Counted from the first letter of the stretch, positions 24,545 to 33,929 are shown. The stretch: 52,209 bases of DNA from Acidimicrobiales bacterium (GCA_025362585.1 JANYFR010000012.1:1-52209), one strand, 5' to 3'. Translations and numbers: made by a program. The notes: generated by a model not told the origin, from the sequence alone.

Positions 24545-27028
24545 TCACTCCCTCACTAATTCGACTTGCGCCAGGCAGTCGTAATAGGCCGCGTTGGACG
24601 GGAAGTTGGGTATAAGGGCTTGGGCCGGCTTAGCGAACTGATGCGTCAGATTGTTCGGGTGCCCTTCGATATAGCTCTTCACCTTGATGGTGTCCCAACC
24701 ACCCTGGTAGCAGTTCACAACGCCGGGCTTGATCGCTTCGGTGAGTCGAGCCCGCACCTTCATGTCGCCGCGGTCGTTGAAGACCCGCACGACGTCACCG
24801 TCACTAATGTTGCGACGGGTCGCGTCCTTTGGATTTATCTCCAAGAAGCCGTCGCCACCGTTGTTGATCTCATTGAGCCAGGGAAGCGTCACGAACTGTG
24901 AGTGCGTCCGGAATCGAGTGTGCGTGGACAAGAAGACGAGCGGATACTTCTTGAAAAGCGTGTTGGTTGGCGACGCTTCGATGGGCTCTTGGTGCTCACA
25001 GAGCTCTTGTCCAAATGGCACCAGCATCTCGACGTAGAACTCAATCTTTCCGCTCTTCGTTGGAAACTGCTTGTTGAAGAACGGCACATACGGCATCGGG
25101 TCGGTGTTCAGGTGCACCGCTTCGGTGGTGAGTTGCTCCCAGGTGAGCCCGCGTACCGTCGGGTCGGCATCGGACTTGCCCAGGTGCAGGATCTGCTTCA
25201 GGTAGGTCTCGGGCGTCTCGGTGAAGTACCGTCCGACACCCATTTTCTGAGCCACCAGTCGAATGGCGTCGAGGTCCGACTTCGACTCGAACAGCGGTTC
25301 GATGATCTTGGGCATGTACTGGAGGTAGAAGTTGTTCGATGACAGCAGATCGGTCTTCTCAATGTACGTGCATGCGGGCAACACCAAGTCGGCGATGTCG
25401 GCCGTGGCCGACAGGTTGTAGTCCGACACCACGCAGAAGTCCAACGCCTTCATCGCCTTGACGACCTGGTTGCGGTCGGACATCTGCTGAGCGAAGTTGT
25501 CGATCATGAACCACGCCGCGCGCACCGGATACGGGTCATCCTTCAGGACCGCGTCACAAAAGTCCATGGGCTCGAGGACCGCGTACGGAGTACCCGTCGG
25601 ATTCCACCAGTTGAACAGATCGAACGCCGTGGTCGTCAGGCCACCGGCGAACGTCGTGACGCCGCCACCGTGTTCGCCGATGTTGCCGGTAATCGCTTGC
25701 AGCGTGAGTAGTGCCTGCATATGGAGATCGCCGTGGTACCAGTGCGAGAGCCCGAATCCGACGCGCACCGCCAGCGGCTTCACCGTTCCCCACGTCTTGG
25801 CGAGGGACACAATCTGGGCTTTCGGGATGTCCGTGAGGTGCTCGGTGTACTCAGGCGTGTACTTGGACACCATGTCGGCGAGTGCCTGGAGGGCAGTGCC
25901 AGCGCGCAGGTTCCCCACCTGATACGTGCCGAGTATCGCCGCCGACGTCAACGAAGGATCGGAGGCGGCCTTCAACGTTGCGTCCGTCTCGTCGTAAACG
26001 ACGAAGTCGTTGGCCGCACCGGGTAGCACGTCGTTCGCGCGCAGCCACCTCTTCGAGGTGGGATCGACCAGGTATGGCCCCACGGTGTAACGACGTATGT
26101 AGTCGGCGTCGTAGAGCTTGTGCAAGAAGACGTAATTCATGATCCCGTCGATGAGCGCCGTGTCCGAGCCCGGTCGAATCGGCAGCCACGCATCGCTGGC
26201 CGCCGAAGTCGGCGTGAAGCGAGGATCGACTGAGATGAGTTGGGTTCCGTTCGCGTCCCGGGCGTCGAGCATTATTCGCCAATCGGGAATCGAAGTCTCC
26301 GCGACGTTGTTGGCCCAAAAGACGATGGCCTTGGCGGAAAGGAAGTCCACCGACTCGTGGCCGGTGAAGAATCCACCTCCGTTGGCGGGATTATCGGGGT
26401 CCACGAGGACGTAGTTCCAGCCCGCGGGCGTCGCCGAGTCCCCTTCGTTGTCACCCTCGGAGTCGCCGGCCGACGCGCCGATGACGCTCGCCAGACGAAA
26501 CCCCGCTCCGACGACGCCTTCGATCAACGCGAGGGAACCGGTGTAGGGCGCGATCCAGACCGCCTTTTTGCCGTACTTCTCCTGGACCTGCTTGAAGTTA
26601 GTCGCGATGAGCGTGGTCGCCTCTTCCCAGGTAATGCGTTGCCACTTACCGGAACCTCGTTCCCCGACTCGACGGTAGGGGTACTTGATGCGATTGGGAC
26701 TGTAGGTGTTCGCGATCTGTGAAAGTCCCCGCAGGCAGATTCGCGGGTGAAACGTGGGCGCCGCGGCGCCCGATACGGTCTTGGTGCCCCAGTGCGCAGG
26801 GCCGATCTCGGTGACGCGACCATCAACGACGTGGATCATGTGGCCGCAGGCACCGTCACAGTTGTTGGAGTGTCCGGTGCGATAGATGGTTTCGGTACCG
26901 GTGATAACTGATTCGGGAGTCGCCGCCGACACCGACGCGGGTTGCAAGAAACGCAGATGGTCCGCAAGGGCGACTCCTCCGACTGTGGCCGCACTGCCAA
27001 CTAAGAACTTCCGCCGCGAGAACTCCAT
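24545..27028 (-). CDS. Molybdopterin oxidoreductase catalytic subunit with Tat signal, NarG-like first cluster
   Basis: An 827-residue member of the DMSO reductase superfamily. The Tat signal is SRRKFLVG (4-11) with a hydrophobic stretch to about 36. The first iron-sulfur motif is His53-x3-Cys57-x3-Cys61-x36-Cys98, the His-first pattern seen in NarG and other type II enzymes rather than the all-Cys pattern of PsrA/TtrA/DmsA of E. coli type. Asp189 in GASAGDSEGD could be the molybdenum ligand, but that needs alignment. The substrate is unknown. The ATG at 27028 has AAGGAG in front; a longer frame upstream lacks support. It is the first gene of the operon through moaA. Confidence 0.9.
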   Translation of the reverse strand: MEFSRRKFLVGSAATVGGVALADHLRFLQPASVSAATPESVITGTETIYRTGHSNNCDGACGHMIHVVDGRVTEIGPAHWGTKTVSGAAAPTFHPRICLRGLSQIANTYSPNRIKYPYRRVGERGSGKWQRITWEEATTLIATNFKQVQEKYGKKAVWIAPYTGSLALIEGVVGAGFRLASVIGASAGDSEGDNEGDSATPAGWNYVLVDPDNPANGGGFFTGHESVDFLSAKAIVFWANNVAETSIPDWRIMLDARDANGTQLISVDPRFTPTSAASDAWLPIRPGSDTALIDGIMNYVFLHKLYDADYIRRYTVGPYLVDPTSKRWLRANDVLPGAANDFVVYDETDATLKAASDPSLTSAAILGTYQVGNLRAGTALQALADMVSKYTPEYTEHLTDIPKAQIVSLAKTWGTVKPLAVRVGFGLSHWYHGDLHMQALLTLQAITGNIGEHGGGVTTFAGGLTTTAFDLFNWWNPTGTPYAVLEPMDFCDAVLKDDPYPVRAAWFMIDNFAQQMSDRNQVVKAMKALDFCVVSDYNLSATADIADLVLPACTYIEKTDLLSSNNFYLQYMPKIIEPLFESKSDLDAIRLVAQKMGVGRYFTETPETYLKQILHLGKSDADPTVRGLTWEQLTTEAVHLNTDPMPYVPFFNKQFPTKSGKIEFYVEMLVPFGQELCEHQEPIEASPTNTLFKKYPLVFLSTHTRFRTHSQFVTLPWLNEINNGGDGFLEINPKDATRRNISDGDVVRVFNDRGDMKVRARLTEAIKPGVVNCYQGGWDTIKVKSYIEGHPNNLTHQFAKPAQALIPNFPSNAAYYDCLAQVELVRE

Positions 27029-27471
27029 GCTTTCGCTCCTTCGTCTCCCAATGTCTTTCGACGCCGAGTCCGGTGAGTCGAGTCGATTGTCTTCCATCTC
27101 TCGATCAGAAGCTCTCAGGCTCTCCGACATCCCCAAACCTAGGCACCCAACGGGCCGTCCTTTTTGGCCGCAGTAGGGTCGGAAGCCCCTTATCGCGCGT
27201 CGCGTTACATTGGCGCGCGCCACGGCGAGTGACTCGACGACCACGCCGCCATGTTGGGGTTGACCTCCCGCCTACCCATTTCGCGTGACCGCACGTCTTC
27301 GCGAGCGGAAGCGTCGTCAATATGGGCGAAAAAGTTTCGTGGTGGCGAACGTGCTCGAGATGTGGTCTGGAGTTGACGACGACCTCAGCGCCGTCCACGG
27401 CGCGAGCACAACGAATCGTCGAGATTGGAGCCCAGCGTTATCCATTGTCACTGGGGCGAGTTGATCGTGCT
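27029..27471. other. Upstream region of the molybdoenzyme operon, no gene supported
   Basis: About 440 bases between the DUF6457 gene and the catalytic subunit, both on the minus strand. No frame has family character. A short interrupted palindrome, GGCCGTCCTTTTTGGCC, lies at 27154-27170. The promoter of the operon should be here, but I find no clear FNR- or NarL-like site. Confidence 0.4.
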
Positions 27472-27705
27472 TTAGACGGAACGTTGTTGCGACTCTTCAA
27501 TGTCGAGTGAGATCTCCAGTGCCCGTTGAAGGTCAATCCCGTCGCGTCCGACCAACCAGCACGCAATTGGGGCCGCGGTGCGCTCCGAAGCGTGCGCGGC
27601 TGATCCGGCCAACAAGAGGAGTTGCTCGGTCTCTTGCTCACTCGGCGGGTCGATACTCAACTTCTCGCAGAAGGTTGCGAACCATTCTTCCTTGGTCACG
27701 TTCAT
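27472..27705 (-). CDS. DUF6457 protein, Moco-associated
   Basis: This 77-residue helical protein begins MNVTKEEWFATFCEKL and contains LAGSAAHASERTAAPIACWL, the pattern of DUF6457. In actinobacteria this domain is found alone or attached to MobA-like proteins, so a role in molybdenum cofactor supply is plausible. Here it stands upstream of the molybdoenzyme operon. The start is leaderless: TATCAT (27718-27713) then seven bases, then ATG. Longer frames upstream would include zwf-remnant sequence and are unlikely. Confidence 0.75.
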   Translation of the reverse strand: MNVTKEEWFATFCEKLSIDPPSEQETEQLLLLAGSAAHASERTAAPIACWLVGRDGIDLQRALEISLDIEESQQRSV

Positions 27706-27712
27706 GTTCAAG

Positions 27713-27718
27713 ATGATA
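27713..27718 (-). promoter_or_regulatory. -10 element of the DUF6457 gene
   Basis: TATCAT on the minus strand, seven bases before the ATG at 27705, fits the leaderless pattern. Confidence 0.5.
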
Positions 27719-27800
27719 CCTGACTTGGACGTGCAAACTTCCAACTCACAGGACGCCGCAGCGAACGAGACAACTCCATCATTACGTAGGAAGTGCCGCC

Positions 27801-27935
27801 CAGTCCCAACCACTCTTTCGGTGCGATGAGGCGATCAGCGCTCGCCGGTCCCCATGACCCCTTGGCGTAGATCTCGACGGGTGGTGGACTTGCGAGCGCG
27901 GGCTCGATGCCGCCGCGGATGCGTGGCGGCACTGT
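27801..27935 (-). pseudogene. Remnant of a glucose-6-phosphate dehydrogenase 3' end
   Basis: One frame encodes IEPALASPPPVEIYAKGSWG followed by PASADRLIAPKEWLG, which matches the C-terminal end of glucose-6-phosphate dehydrogenases (a Pro-rich turn, then Y-x-x-GSWGP and a D-x-LI tail). About 40 codons are recognisable, and no upstream part of the enzyme is present before the NTF2-like gene at 27997. A leftover after deletion or rearrangement is the simplest reading. Confidence 0.5.
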
Positions 27936-27996
27936 AGTCCAGACGGTCTAGCCACGAGCTCCCTGATGGCCATGGCGGCCCTAAGGTCGCTCGTTT

Positions 27997-28398
27997 CTAG
28001 GTGAGAATCTTCCAATACGTATCTTTGTTCAAGACCAGTCCATCGCGGAACTCCCACAGGTCACATCCTTGAAAATCGAGAGCCCCGCCGTCCTCGGAAT
28101 TGCCCGTAACGCGCCAAACCGTCACGGCACGCCCTCCCGCCGTGAAGCCCGAAATCCACTCCCACGACATGTCGGGAATCAAGAGGAAACGGTCGGCCAG
28201 CACCTGGCGGATTGCCCCTTTGCCGTGGACGGCTCGACCGTTGTAATCCGGACCCGTAGCCATATGAAAGGTCGCGTCGTCCGCAAAAAAGGCAGCGATC
28301 GCGTCCGCATCTCGACGGTTGAATGCGTCATGTATCTCGCGTAGCAGTTCCATAGAAAGAGACGCGCCGTCGCCGTCCGCTGGATTGCTCGATGTCAT
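27997..28398 (-). CDS. NTF2-like/SnoaL-like small protein
   Basis: This 133-residue protein has the alpha+beta cone fold signature of the SnoaL/ketosteroid isomerase group: IHDAFNRRDADAIAAFFADD near 24-43, GKGAIRQVL, and a C-terminal WEFRDGLVLNKDTYW. These proteins may be isomerases, hydrolases or ligand binders, and the activity cannot be named from sequence. The ATG overlaps the gntR stop as TGATG, so it is the last gene of the liv operon and is probably connected with the same substrate. Confidence 0.75.
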   Translation of the reverse strand: MTSSNPADGDGASLSMELLREIHDAFNRRDADAIAAFFADDATFHMATGPDYNGRAVHGKGAIRQVLADRFLLIPDMSWEWISGFTAGGRAVTVWRVTGNSEDGGALDFQGCDLWEFRDGLVLNKDTYWKILT

Positions 28399-29108
28399 CA
28401 ACCCTTATCCTTTTGCGCACCTTCGATACCACGGACCGCCGCGTCGCGCAGATGATCGTGGCGAAGTGGCTCCATCGAACCCACCACGTGCTGGTGCAGC
28501 AACGAAGCCGTGAGGGCAACGTCGCGCTTTGCGAGCGCGGCAACGATGAGCGCGTGCTCGTGGCGCGACTCGTCGTGGGGGCGCCAGAACTGCGGACCCA
28601 TGGGAAAGCCCCGCCATAGGAAGCGCAACAACGTGACGAGCATTGGCGAATCAGCGGCTTCGTAAATACAGAAGTGGAAGCTGCGATTGAGTTCGCGGAT
28701 CCTGGGATCCCCCTCGGCACACGACGCGTGCTCATCGGCGATGGAGCGCAACTCGGCAAGTCGTTCGGGGATCATCCTCAACACCGCCAGTTCACCTGCG
28801 AGGGCTTCGAGCGGAACGAGGATTCGAAGATGCTCTTCGAGGCGTTCGAGAGGTAGCGGCGCCACGGTCGCACCGCGATGAGGGTCGAACTGGACAAGTC
28901 CCTCGGACTCTAGTTTCTGAAGACCTTCGCGCACGGGTGTTGGCGACAGTTGGAAGAGTTCGGCAAGTTCGCGCTGACGAAGACGCGCGCCCGGGGCGAT
29001 TGTTCCGTCAGCGATCAATTCGCGCAAAGCTTCGGCGACAAGATCGACCTTCGAGCGGTAGTCGCGTCCGAGACCCGCCGGAAGGGCTTCCTCGAGCGAC
29101 TCGGTCAT
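28398..29108 (-). CDS. GntR-family regulator, FadR/FCD type
   Basis: This 236-residue protein has an N-terminal winged helix (about 18-82; ARLRQRELAELFQLSPTPVR, RGATVAP) and a helical FCD-type ligand domain with His residues in ELNRSFHFCIYEAADSP and LLHQHV that could bind a metal. FCD regulators commonly control catabolic operons for organic acids or amino acids. The ATG overlaps the livF-like stop. As part of the operon it may report on the transported substrate. Confidence 0.87.
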   Translation of the reverse strand: MTESLEEALPAGLGRDYRSKVDLVAEALRELIADGTIAPGARLRQRELAELFQLSPTPVREGLQKLESEGLVQFDPHRGATVAPLPLERLEEHLRILVPLEALAGELAVLRMIPERLAELRSIADEHASCAEGDPRIRELNRSFHFCIYEAADSPMLVTLLRFLWRGFPMGPQFWRPHDESRHEHALIVAALAKRDVALTASLLHQHVVGSMEPLRHDHLRDAAVRGIEGAQKDKG

Positions 29109-29896
29109 GTGCTCTCGAGTGCCGCGGGCGGGAGCTCGTCAGCGGCGGCGCTGCCGAGAAAGACTTCGCGGATGTCCGGACGTGCGAGAAGGCTCGCGCC
29201 CGTTCCCTCAAGTTGGACGTGACCGGACACGAGGACGTAGCCGTAGTCGGCGATGCGCAACGCGTCGAGGGCCTTTTGCTCCACGAGCAACACTGACACG
29301 CCGGAGGCGACCAGGTTGGGTACCTGCTCGTGCAGGAGGTGGCGCGCGAGGTCGGGAGAGAGTCCGGCAGTGGGTTCGTCGAGCAGCAGCAACTTCGGCG
29401 ACAACATGAGGACTCGTCCCATCGCGAGCATCTTGCGCTCACCACCCGACAACCGGCTTGCGGTGCGGGTTGACATGAGTTTGAGCGCTGGGAACAGCTC
29501 GTAGACGTTCTCAATCTGCTCGTCAACCGCCTTTCGATCGAGCAGGTACCCGCCCATCTTCAGGTTCTCCTCGACGCTCAGGGTCCCAAAGACGTCTTTC
29601 GTCTGGGGCACGAATCCCAGTCCGCGACGACACAGTCGGTCGCCGCGCATAGCCGTGACGTCGTCGCCGTCGAGGTTGACGTGACCGGCGAAAACTTTAG
29701 CCCGACCGGTGAGTCCCTTCAAGAGCGTCGATTTTCCTGAGCCGTTTGGTCCGATCACCGCGACGAGTTCGGCGCGGCCCACACCAATGGTGATGTTCTC
29801 GACGACGGTACTGGTGCGGTAGCCGACCGCAAAGTCGGCCACGTCGAGCAGCGTCTCCGGGCGTACTTTTACTTCGTCAGCCGCTGAGATAGGCAT
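29105..29896 (-). CDS. LivF-type ABC transporter ATPase
   Basis: This 263-residue ATPase has Walker A GPNGSGKST (about 48-56), the signature LSGGERKML and Walker B LLLLDEP. The LivF character shows in GLGFVPQTKDVFGTLSVEEN. Together with the LivG-, LivM-, LivH- and LivK-like proteins it forms a branched-chain-amino-acid-type importer. The ATG at 29896 has AGGAGG six bases ahead, better than the ATG at 29911, which itself lies inside that box. It overlaps the end of the livG-like gene by 20 bases. Confidence 0.9.
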   Translation of the reverse strand: MPISAADEVKVRPETLLDVADFAVGYRTSTVVENITIGVGRAELVAVIGPNGSGKSTLLKGLTGRAKVFAGHVNLDGDDVTAMRGDRLCRRGLGFVPQTKDVFGTLSVEENLKMGGYLLDRKAVDEQIENVYELFPALKLMSTRTASRLSGGERKMLAMGRVLMLSPKLLLLDEPTAGLSPDLARHLLHEQVPNLVASGVSVLLVEQKALDALRIADYGYVLVSGHVQLEGTGASLLARPDIREVFLGSAAADELPPAALEST

Positions 29897-30641
29897 CGAG
29901 CACCTCCTCATTCATTCGAAGTTCGGACATTGTCCCGCTCGAGAGCACCTGACCTTGGGCCATGACGACGACCTGTTCACAAAGACGCTCGACGACGCCG
30001 AGTTCGTGCTCGACCATCAGCATCGTGAGGCCCTCATCGCGCAGCGCGAGCAGGTGCGACTCAATGCGCCGAATCAGCGCGGGGTTGACGCCCGCCATTG
30101 GCTCGTCGAGTAAGAGCAACTTCGGCTCCGCCATGAGAGCGCGGGCAAGTTCGAGGAGGCGTTTCTGGCCTCCGGACAAGTCACCCGCCAGATCATCCTC
30201 TTTCTCAGAGATCTCAAATCGCGCAAGTAGCTCACGCGCGCGCGCCACCGCCGCATCTTCTTGTGCGTGCCACCGCCAACGACCGACAAGCGCGTCGCGA
30301 AGCCGCTCACCGCGCTGGTTGGGCGCGGCGACGAGCAGGTTCTCCATCACCGAGAGACGCTCGAACTCACTCGAGAGTTGGAACGTGCGCACGAGTCCGA
30401 GTCGGGCCAGTCGGTACGCGGGGAAACCGGAGACGACGTCGCCCGCGAAGTGCACGCTCCCCGACGTCGGCGCGAGAAAACCCGACACGATGGCGAGCAC
30501 GCTCGACTTGCCGGCGCCATTCGGTCCGATAAGTCCCGTGATGCTCCCAGCCTTGACGTCGAAAGAGACGTCGCGCACCGCTTGCACGCCGCCGAAATTC
30601 TTCGCGAGATTGCGAACTGAAAGAAGCGGTTCTGCGCTCAC
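29877..30641 (-). CDS. LivG-type ABC transporter ATPase
   Basis: This 254-residue ATPase has Walker A GPNGAGKSS (about 39-47), the signature LSGGQKRLLELARAL and Walker B LLLLDEP followed by MAGVNP, the LivG hallmark. The GTG at 30641 overlaps the livM-like stop (GTGA). The nearly 100-residue extension upstream in frame is antisense-like sequence inside the permease gene and not part of the protein. Confidence 0.9.
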   Translation of the reverse strand: MSAEPLLSVRNLAKNFGGVQAVRDVSFDVKAGSITGLIGPNGAGKSSVLAIVSGFLAPTSGSVHFAGDVVSGFPAYRLARLGLVRTFQLSSEFERLSVMENLLVAAPNQRGERLRDALVGRWRWHAQEDAAVARARELLARFEISEKEDDLAGDLSGGQKRLLELARALMAEPKLLLLDEPMAGVNPALIRRIESHLLALRDEGLTMLMVEHELGVVERLCEQVVVMAQGQVLSSGTMSELRMNEEVLDAYLSG

Positions 30642-31618
30642 GGCCTGGGCTCCGAACCGGTGGTGCGCGCGAAACGTCGAGTCCGCTCGGGAAACACGCC
30701 ACGGGGACGGAACCACATCACGGCGAGCGTGAGGAGCCCAACGACCACCCACTGCAGCGCGTCGACGAGGCCCGGGTACCCGAACTGGGGTATGTAGCGC
30801 GTCGCTTCGAGGAACGCCACTGGAACTAATGCCGCGCCAACGACCGCGCCCATGTTGTTGCCCGCACCACCCACGATGACGGCCGAGAAGTACACGAAGC
30901 TTTCGGGAAACAGCCAGCTCCCAGGCGACCACGCGGATATGTACTGCGCGAGGATCGCTCCCGAGAAGCCAGCAATCGCGCCGCCGGTAACGAAGGCAGT
31001 CAGTCGCATCTGTGTCACGTTCTTGCCAAGCGACATAGCGGCGGCGTCATTGTCACGTACCGCTCGAAGCGTCCGTCCGAGTGGCGAGCCGGTGATGCGC
31101 CGAACGACTACCCACACGATCATCGTGCACGCGAAGGAGAGCACCACGTAGAACCACTGGTATCCAACGGGTGAAAAACCGAGAACACTCTGGAGGGGCC
31201 TCGGGATAAGGGCGAGACCGTTCGAACCGTTGAAGAGTCCCGTCGCGTTCGTCACCACCGTCGTCGCGATGAGCGAGATCACGAGCATGACCATTGCTTG
31301 GTAGTCCGTTCGAAGTCGCCGCAACGCGACGAGACCGACGATATACGACAGCGCTCCCCCGACTACCGCGGCCGCGAGCAGCGGCAACGGAAAGGGCAGG
31401 TGAGCGCCGAGGACGTAACTTTGGAATCCGCCCATAGACGACGAGGGCCCGAGCGTAAGAACCGCTGCCGTGTACGCGCCGGCCGCTTGGAAGACGATGA
31501 ACGCCAAGTTAATGAGCCCGGCGACGCCGAACTGCAAGTTAAGACCGAGACACGCCATCACGTCGACGGCTAAGTACACCAGCAAGTTCGAGACATAGAA
31601 CTGCATCGACGAACTCAC
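30638..31618 (-). CDS. LivM-type ABC permease
   Basis: This 326-residue membrane protein has about nine to ten helices. The N-terminal LGLNLQFGVAGLINLAFIVF and the later MQMRLTAF-like segment (VTQMRLTAFVTGGAIAGFSG) are typical of LivM permeases. The start is a GTG overlapping the livH-like stop; an ATG at 31606 is an alternative. It pairs with the LivH-like permease. Confidence 0.9.
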   Translation of the reverse strand: MSSSMQFYVSNLLVYLAVDVMACLGLNLQFGVAGLINLAFIVFQAAGAYTAAVLTLGPSSSMGGFQSYVLGAHLPFPLPLLAAAVVGGALSYIVGLVALRRLRTDYQAMVMLVISLIATTVVTNATGLFNGSNGLALIPRPLQSVLGFSPVGYQWFYVVLSFACTMIVWVVVRRITGSPLGRTLRAVRDNDAAAMSLGKNVTQMRLTAFVTGGAIAGFSGAILAQYISAWSPGSWLFPESFVYFSAVIVGGAGNNMGAVVGAALVPVAFLEATRYIPQFGYPGLVDALQWVVVGLLTLAVMWFRPRGVFPERTRRFARTTGSEPRP

Positions 31619-32502
31619 GCCACGACCTCCTTTTGGGTTGCCACTTCCGCGAAGATTCCCTGCGGCCGAATTAACAGAACGACGATAAGAATCAGGAAGG
31701 CCACGACCTCTTTATACGAGGGCGAGATCACCGCCGCCGACAGTTCAGCCGACAGCCCAATGACGACTGCCCCGATCATCGCTCCGTAGGGCTGACCGAC
31801 GCCACCGAGGACGGCGGCGGCGATAATGGGAATTAGGAACTGCCCGCCCGCGGTTGACGTGAAGCTCGTCACGTTGAGCGCGAGGGCGACGCCTGCGGTT
31901 CCACAGAGCGCGCCCGAGAGCAGCCACGCGAGGTCGATCACTCGATCCGTCGCGATGCCGCACGAGCGCGCGAGTTCCGGGTCTGCCGCCGTCGCGCGCA
32001 TCGCGCGCCCGAGCTTGGTCCACGACAACAAGGAGTGAACGAGCAGCATCGCTGCGACCGCGAGGCCCATGATGACGAGCTGCTGGCTCGTAAAGATCAT
32101 CCCCGCGAACGTGTACGAACTCGGCCTCGGCAGCGCCAAGGAGAAGAACGTCGCTTTGAAGATCGCCTGGAGTCCATTCTGTAGAGCGAGACTGACGGAG
32201 ATCGTCACGATGATCATCCCGAACATCCGGGTTCCTCGACGCACGAATGGTGTGTAGACGAAACGGTTCAGGCCGTAGGAGGCGAGCGCACCCGTCCCCG
32301 CACCGGCAATCAGCGCTTCAGGCAGACTGCCCCCGGCCCGGGTCACCAGATAGGCAACGAACGCGCAACCGGTCATCACGTCGCCGTAGGCGAGATTCAA
32401 TATATTGGTGACCCCGAACTGCAGCGTGAAGCCCACGCTCGCGATGGCGAGAATGGACGCCGTGATCAGCCCGAAGCCGAGTGACAGCACGTAGATGTTC
32501 AC
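31615..32502 (-). CDS. LivH-type ABC permease
   Basis: This 295-residue membrane protein has about eight helices with LivH motifs: SVGFTLQFGVTNILNLAYGD and, near the end, AAVLGGVGQPYGAMIGAVVI. It begins with GTG, 67 bases after the substrate-binding protein gene. The transported compound is inferred to be amino-acid-like from the family; the neighbours at 34-38 kb suggest a nitrogen-rich substrate. Confidence 0.9.
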   Translation of the reverse strand: MNIYVLSLGFGLITASILAIASVGFTLQFGVTNILNLAYGDVMTGCAFVAYLVTRAGGSLPEALIAGAGTGALASYGLNRFVYTPFVRRGTRMFGMIIVTISVSLALQNGLQAIFKATFFSLALPRPSSYTFAGMIFTSQQLVIMGLAVAAMLLVHSLLSWTKLGRAMRATAADPELARSCGIATDRVIDLAWLLSGALCGTAGVALALNVTSFTSTAGGQFLIPIIAAAVLGGVGQPYGAMIGAVVIGLSAELSAAVISPSYKEVVAFLILIVVLLIRPQGIFAEVATQKEVVA

Positions 32503-32569
32503 TCGCCGCCTCCGACGTCACCCGCTTCATGGCAACGAATCGGAGCCGGAAGGTGTCCCGGACGACGAC

Positions 32570-33868
32570 TCACTTGCTGAGTGCCGCGATTTGTTTGGCG
32601 GTGACTTCGCCCACGATCTTGACGTTCCCATTCACTTGCTGAGCGGCCTCGAACGCCCCCGACGAGTTGTGCCACTTGTTGAACGCGATCGGGCCACCGG
32701 CGCCGACAAATTGAATCTTCTTGCCCTTGGCGAGCGCCGCCTTGCCTTCGGCGAAGGAGTGGACCACGGTCTTTCCCGCCCCCGGTTCGGTGACGGCCGT
32801 CATCAACTTGTTATAGGTAGCGCGATCCGTTGATTTCGCTGCCAGCATCGCAAGCGCCATGATCGTGACACCGTCGTAGTAAGTCATCGAATAGGGATCT
32901 GCCGACCACTGCGCGGGCTGAGGAACTTGGGACGCCGAGGCCAACAGTGCGCCGTTGTATGTCGTCCACGAGGCTCCCGACGTCGGGGCGTAGGGCTGTA
33001 GACCGGTGACGTACTTGGTCATGTCCTTTTTGCCGATTGCCCCGGTCACGGCCTTCAGCCACGGCGACTGGAGCGTAATCTCCGTGCCGAGCACTGGGAT
33101 GAGTCCGTGCAATTGCTGGAGCTCGGACAGGAAGGTTCCCGCCGTCTGGGGGTCGATCTCGGTGAAGATGACCTGGGGCTTGGAAGCGAGCATCTGCTCA
33201 ATCTCCGTGCGATACGAGGATTGGTCGAGCGCAAGTTTGACGTTGTCGACCATCTTGCCGCCCAGTTTCTTCCACGCTCTCACCAATGTTGGCACGTCGG
33301 ACTGCGAGCCTGCGTCGTTGCCGAAGATCGCGGCGGCATGGGTGTAACCCATCTTCTTCGCCCACAGCGCAAGCGCGTAACCCTTCACGTCGTCGCCCGG
33401 CGTGAGCCGCCACATGTACTTATAACTCGACTTGTCGAAGAACGCTTGCCCGGTGTCGACGAACATCGGCACCTTCGCCTGGTTAAGAATCGGCACGGTC
33501 GCGAGCGCCTCATCCGCGCTCGGCCCGAGGATTCCGCCGAGCGACGAGTTCGTCGCGATCATCTTGTTCGCAGCCGGCACTGCGTCCGCAGGGTCCCCGC
33601 GCGTATCGAATTCAACGCAGGAGAATTTGTGTTGAAAGACGCCACCGGCGGCGTTGATGAGCCGCGCCGCTGGTTGGCAGCCGGCGACCATCTCGGGGCC
33701 AAATGAGGCGTCCGCGCCCGAGAAGGGATTGAAGTTACCGATGACGATCGTGGACGGCGCTGCGGACGCCTCTGCCCCACCGGTCATTGTCGCGGCCCCG
33801 GCCGCGAGTCCGCACGCGAGGGCGAGACTTGTCGCCCGGCGCATCTTGATCAACTTTTGCTGACTCAT
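32570..33868 (-). CDS. LivK-type periplasmic substrate-binding protein
   Basis: This 432-residue protein has an N-terminal signal sequence (about 1-37, hydrophobic LALACGLAAGAATMTGGA and an Ala-rich end) and a type I periplasmic-binding fold: IVIGNFNPFSGADASFGPEM near 41-60 and ILGPSADEALATVPI. It would present the substrate to the Liv-like permease. No lipobox Cys is obvious, so it may be secreted or tethered otherwise. The ATG at 33868 follows a G-rich stretch (GGGGGGAA) that can act as ribosome binding site. Confidence 0.9.
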   Translation of the reverse strand: MSQQKLIKMRRATSLALACGLAAGAATMTGGAEASAAPSTIVIGNFNPFSGADASFGPEMVAGCQPAARLINAAGGVFQHKFSCVEFDTRGDPADAVPAANKMIATNSSLGGILGPSADEALATVPILNQAKVPMFVDTGQAFFDKSSYKYMWRLTPGDDVKGYALALWAKKMGYTHAAAIFGNDAGSQSDVPTLVRAWKKLGGKMVDNVKLALDQSSYRTEIEQMLASKPQVIFTEIDPQTAGTFLSELQQLHGLIPVLGTEITLQSPWLKAVTGAIGKKDMTKYVTGLQPYAPTSGASWTTYNGALLASASQVPQPAQWSADPYSMTYYDGVTIMALAMLAAKSTDRATYNKLMTAVTEPGAGKTVVHSFAEGKAALAKGKKIQFVGAGGPIAFNKWHNSSGAFEAAQQVNGNVKIVGEVTAKQIAALSK

Positions 33869-33929
33869 AACATTCCCCCCGGCGTTCCCCTGAAATTCAT
33901 GGCCCACTGCGCACTGCAACATCCGAACT

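Noticed and set aside
27782-28057. Minus-strand frame of 91 codons upstream of DUF6457
   Set aside because: It overlaps the G6PD remnant in another frame and shows no family pattern.
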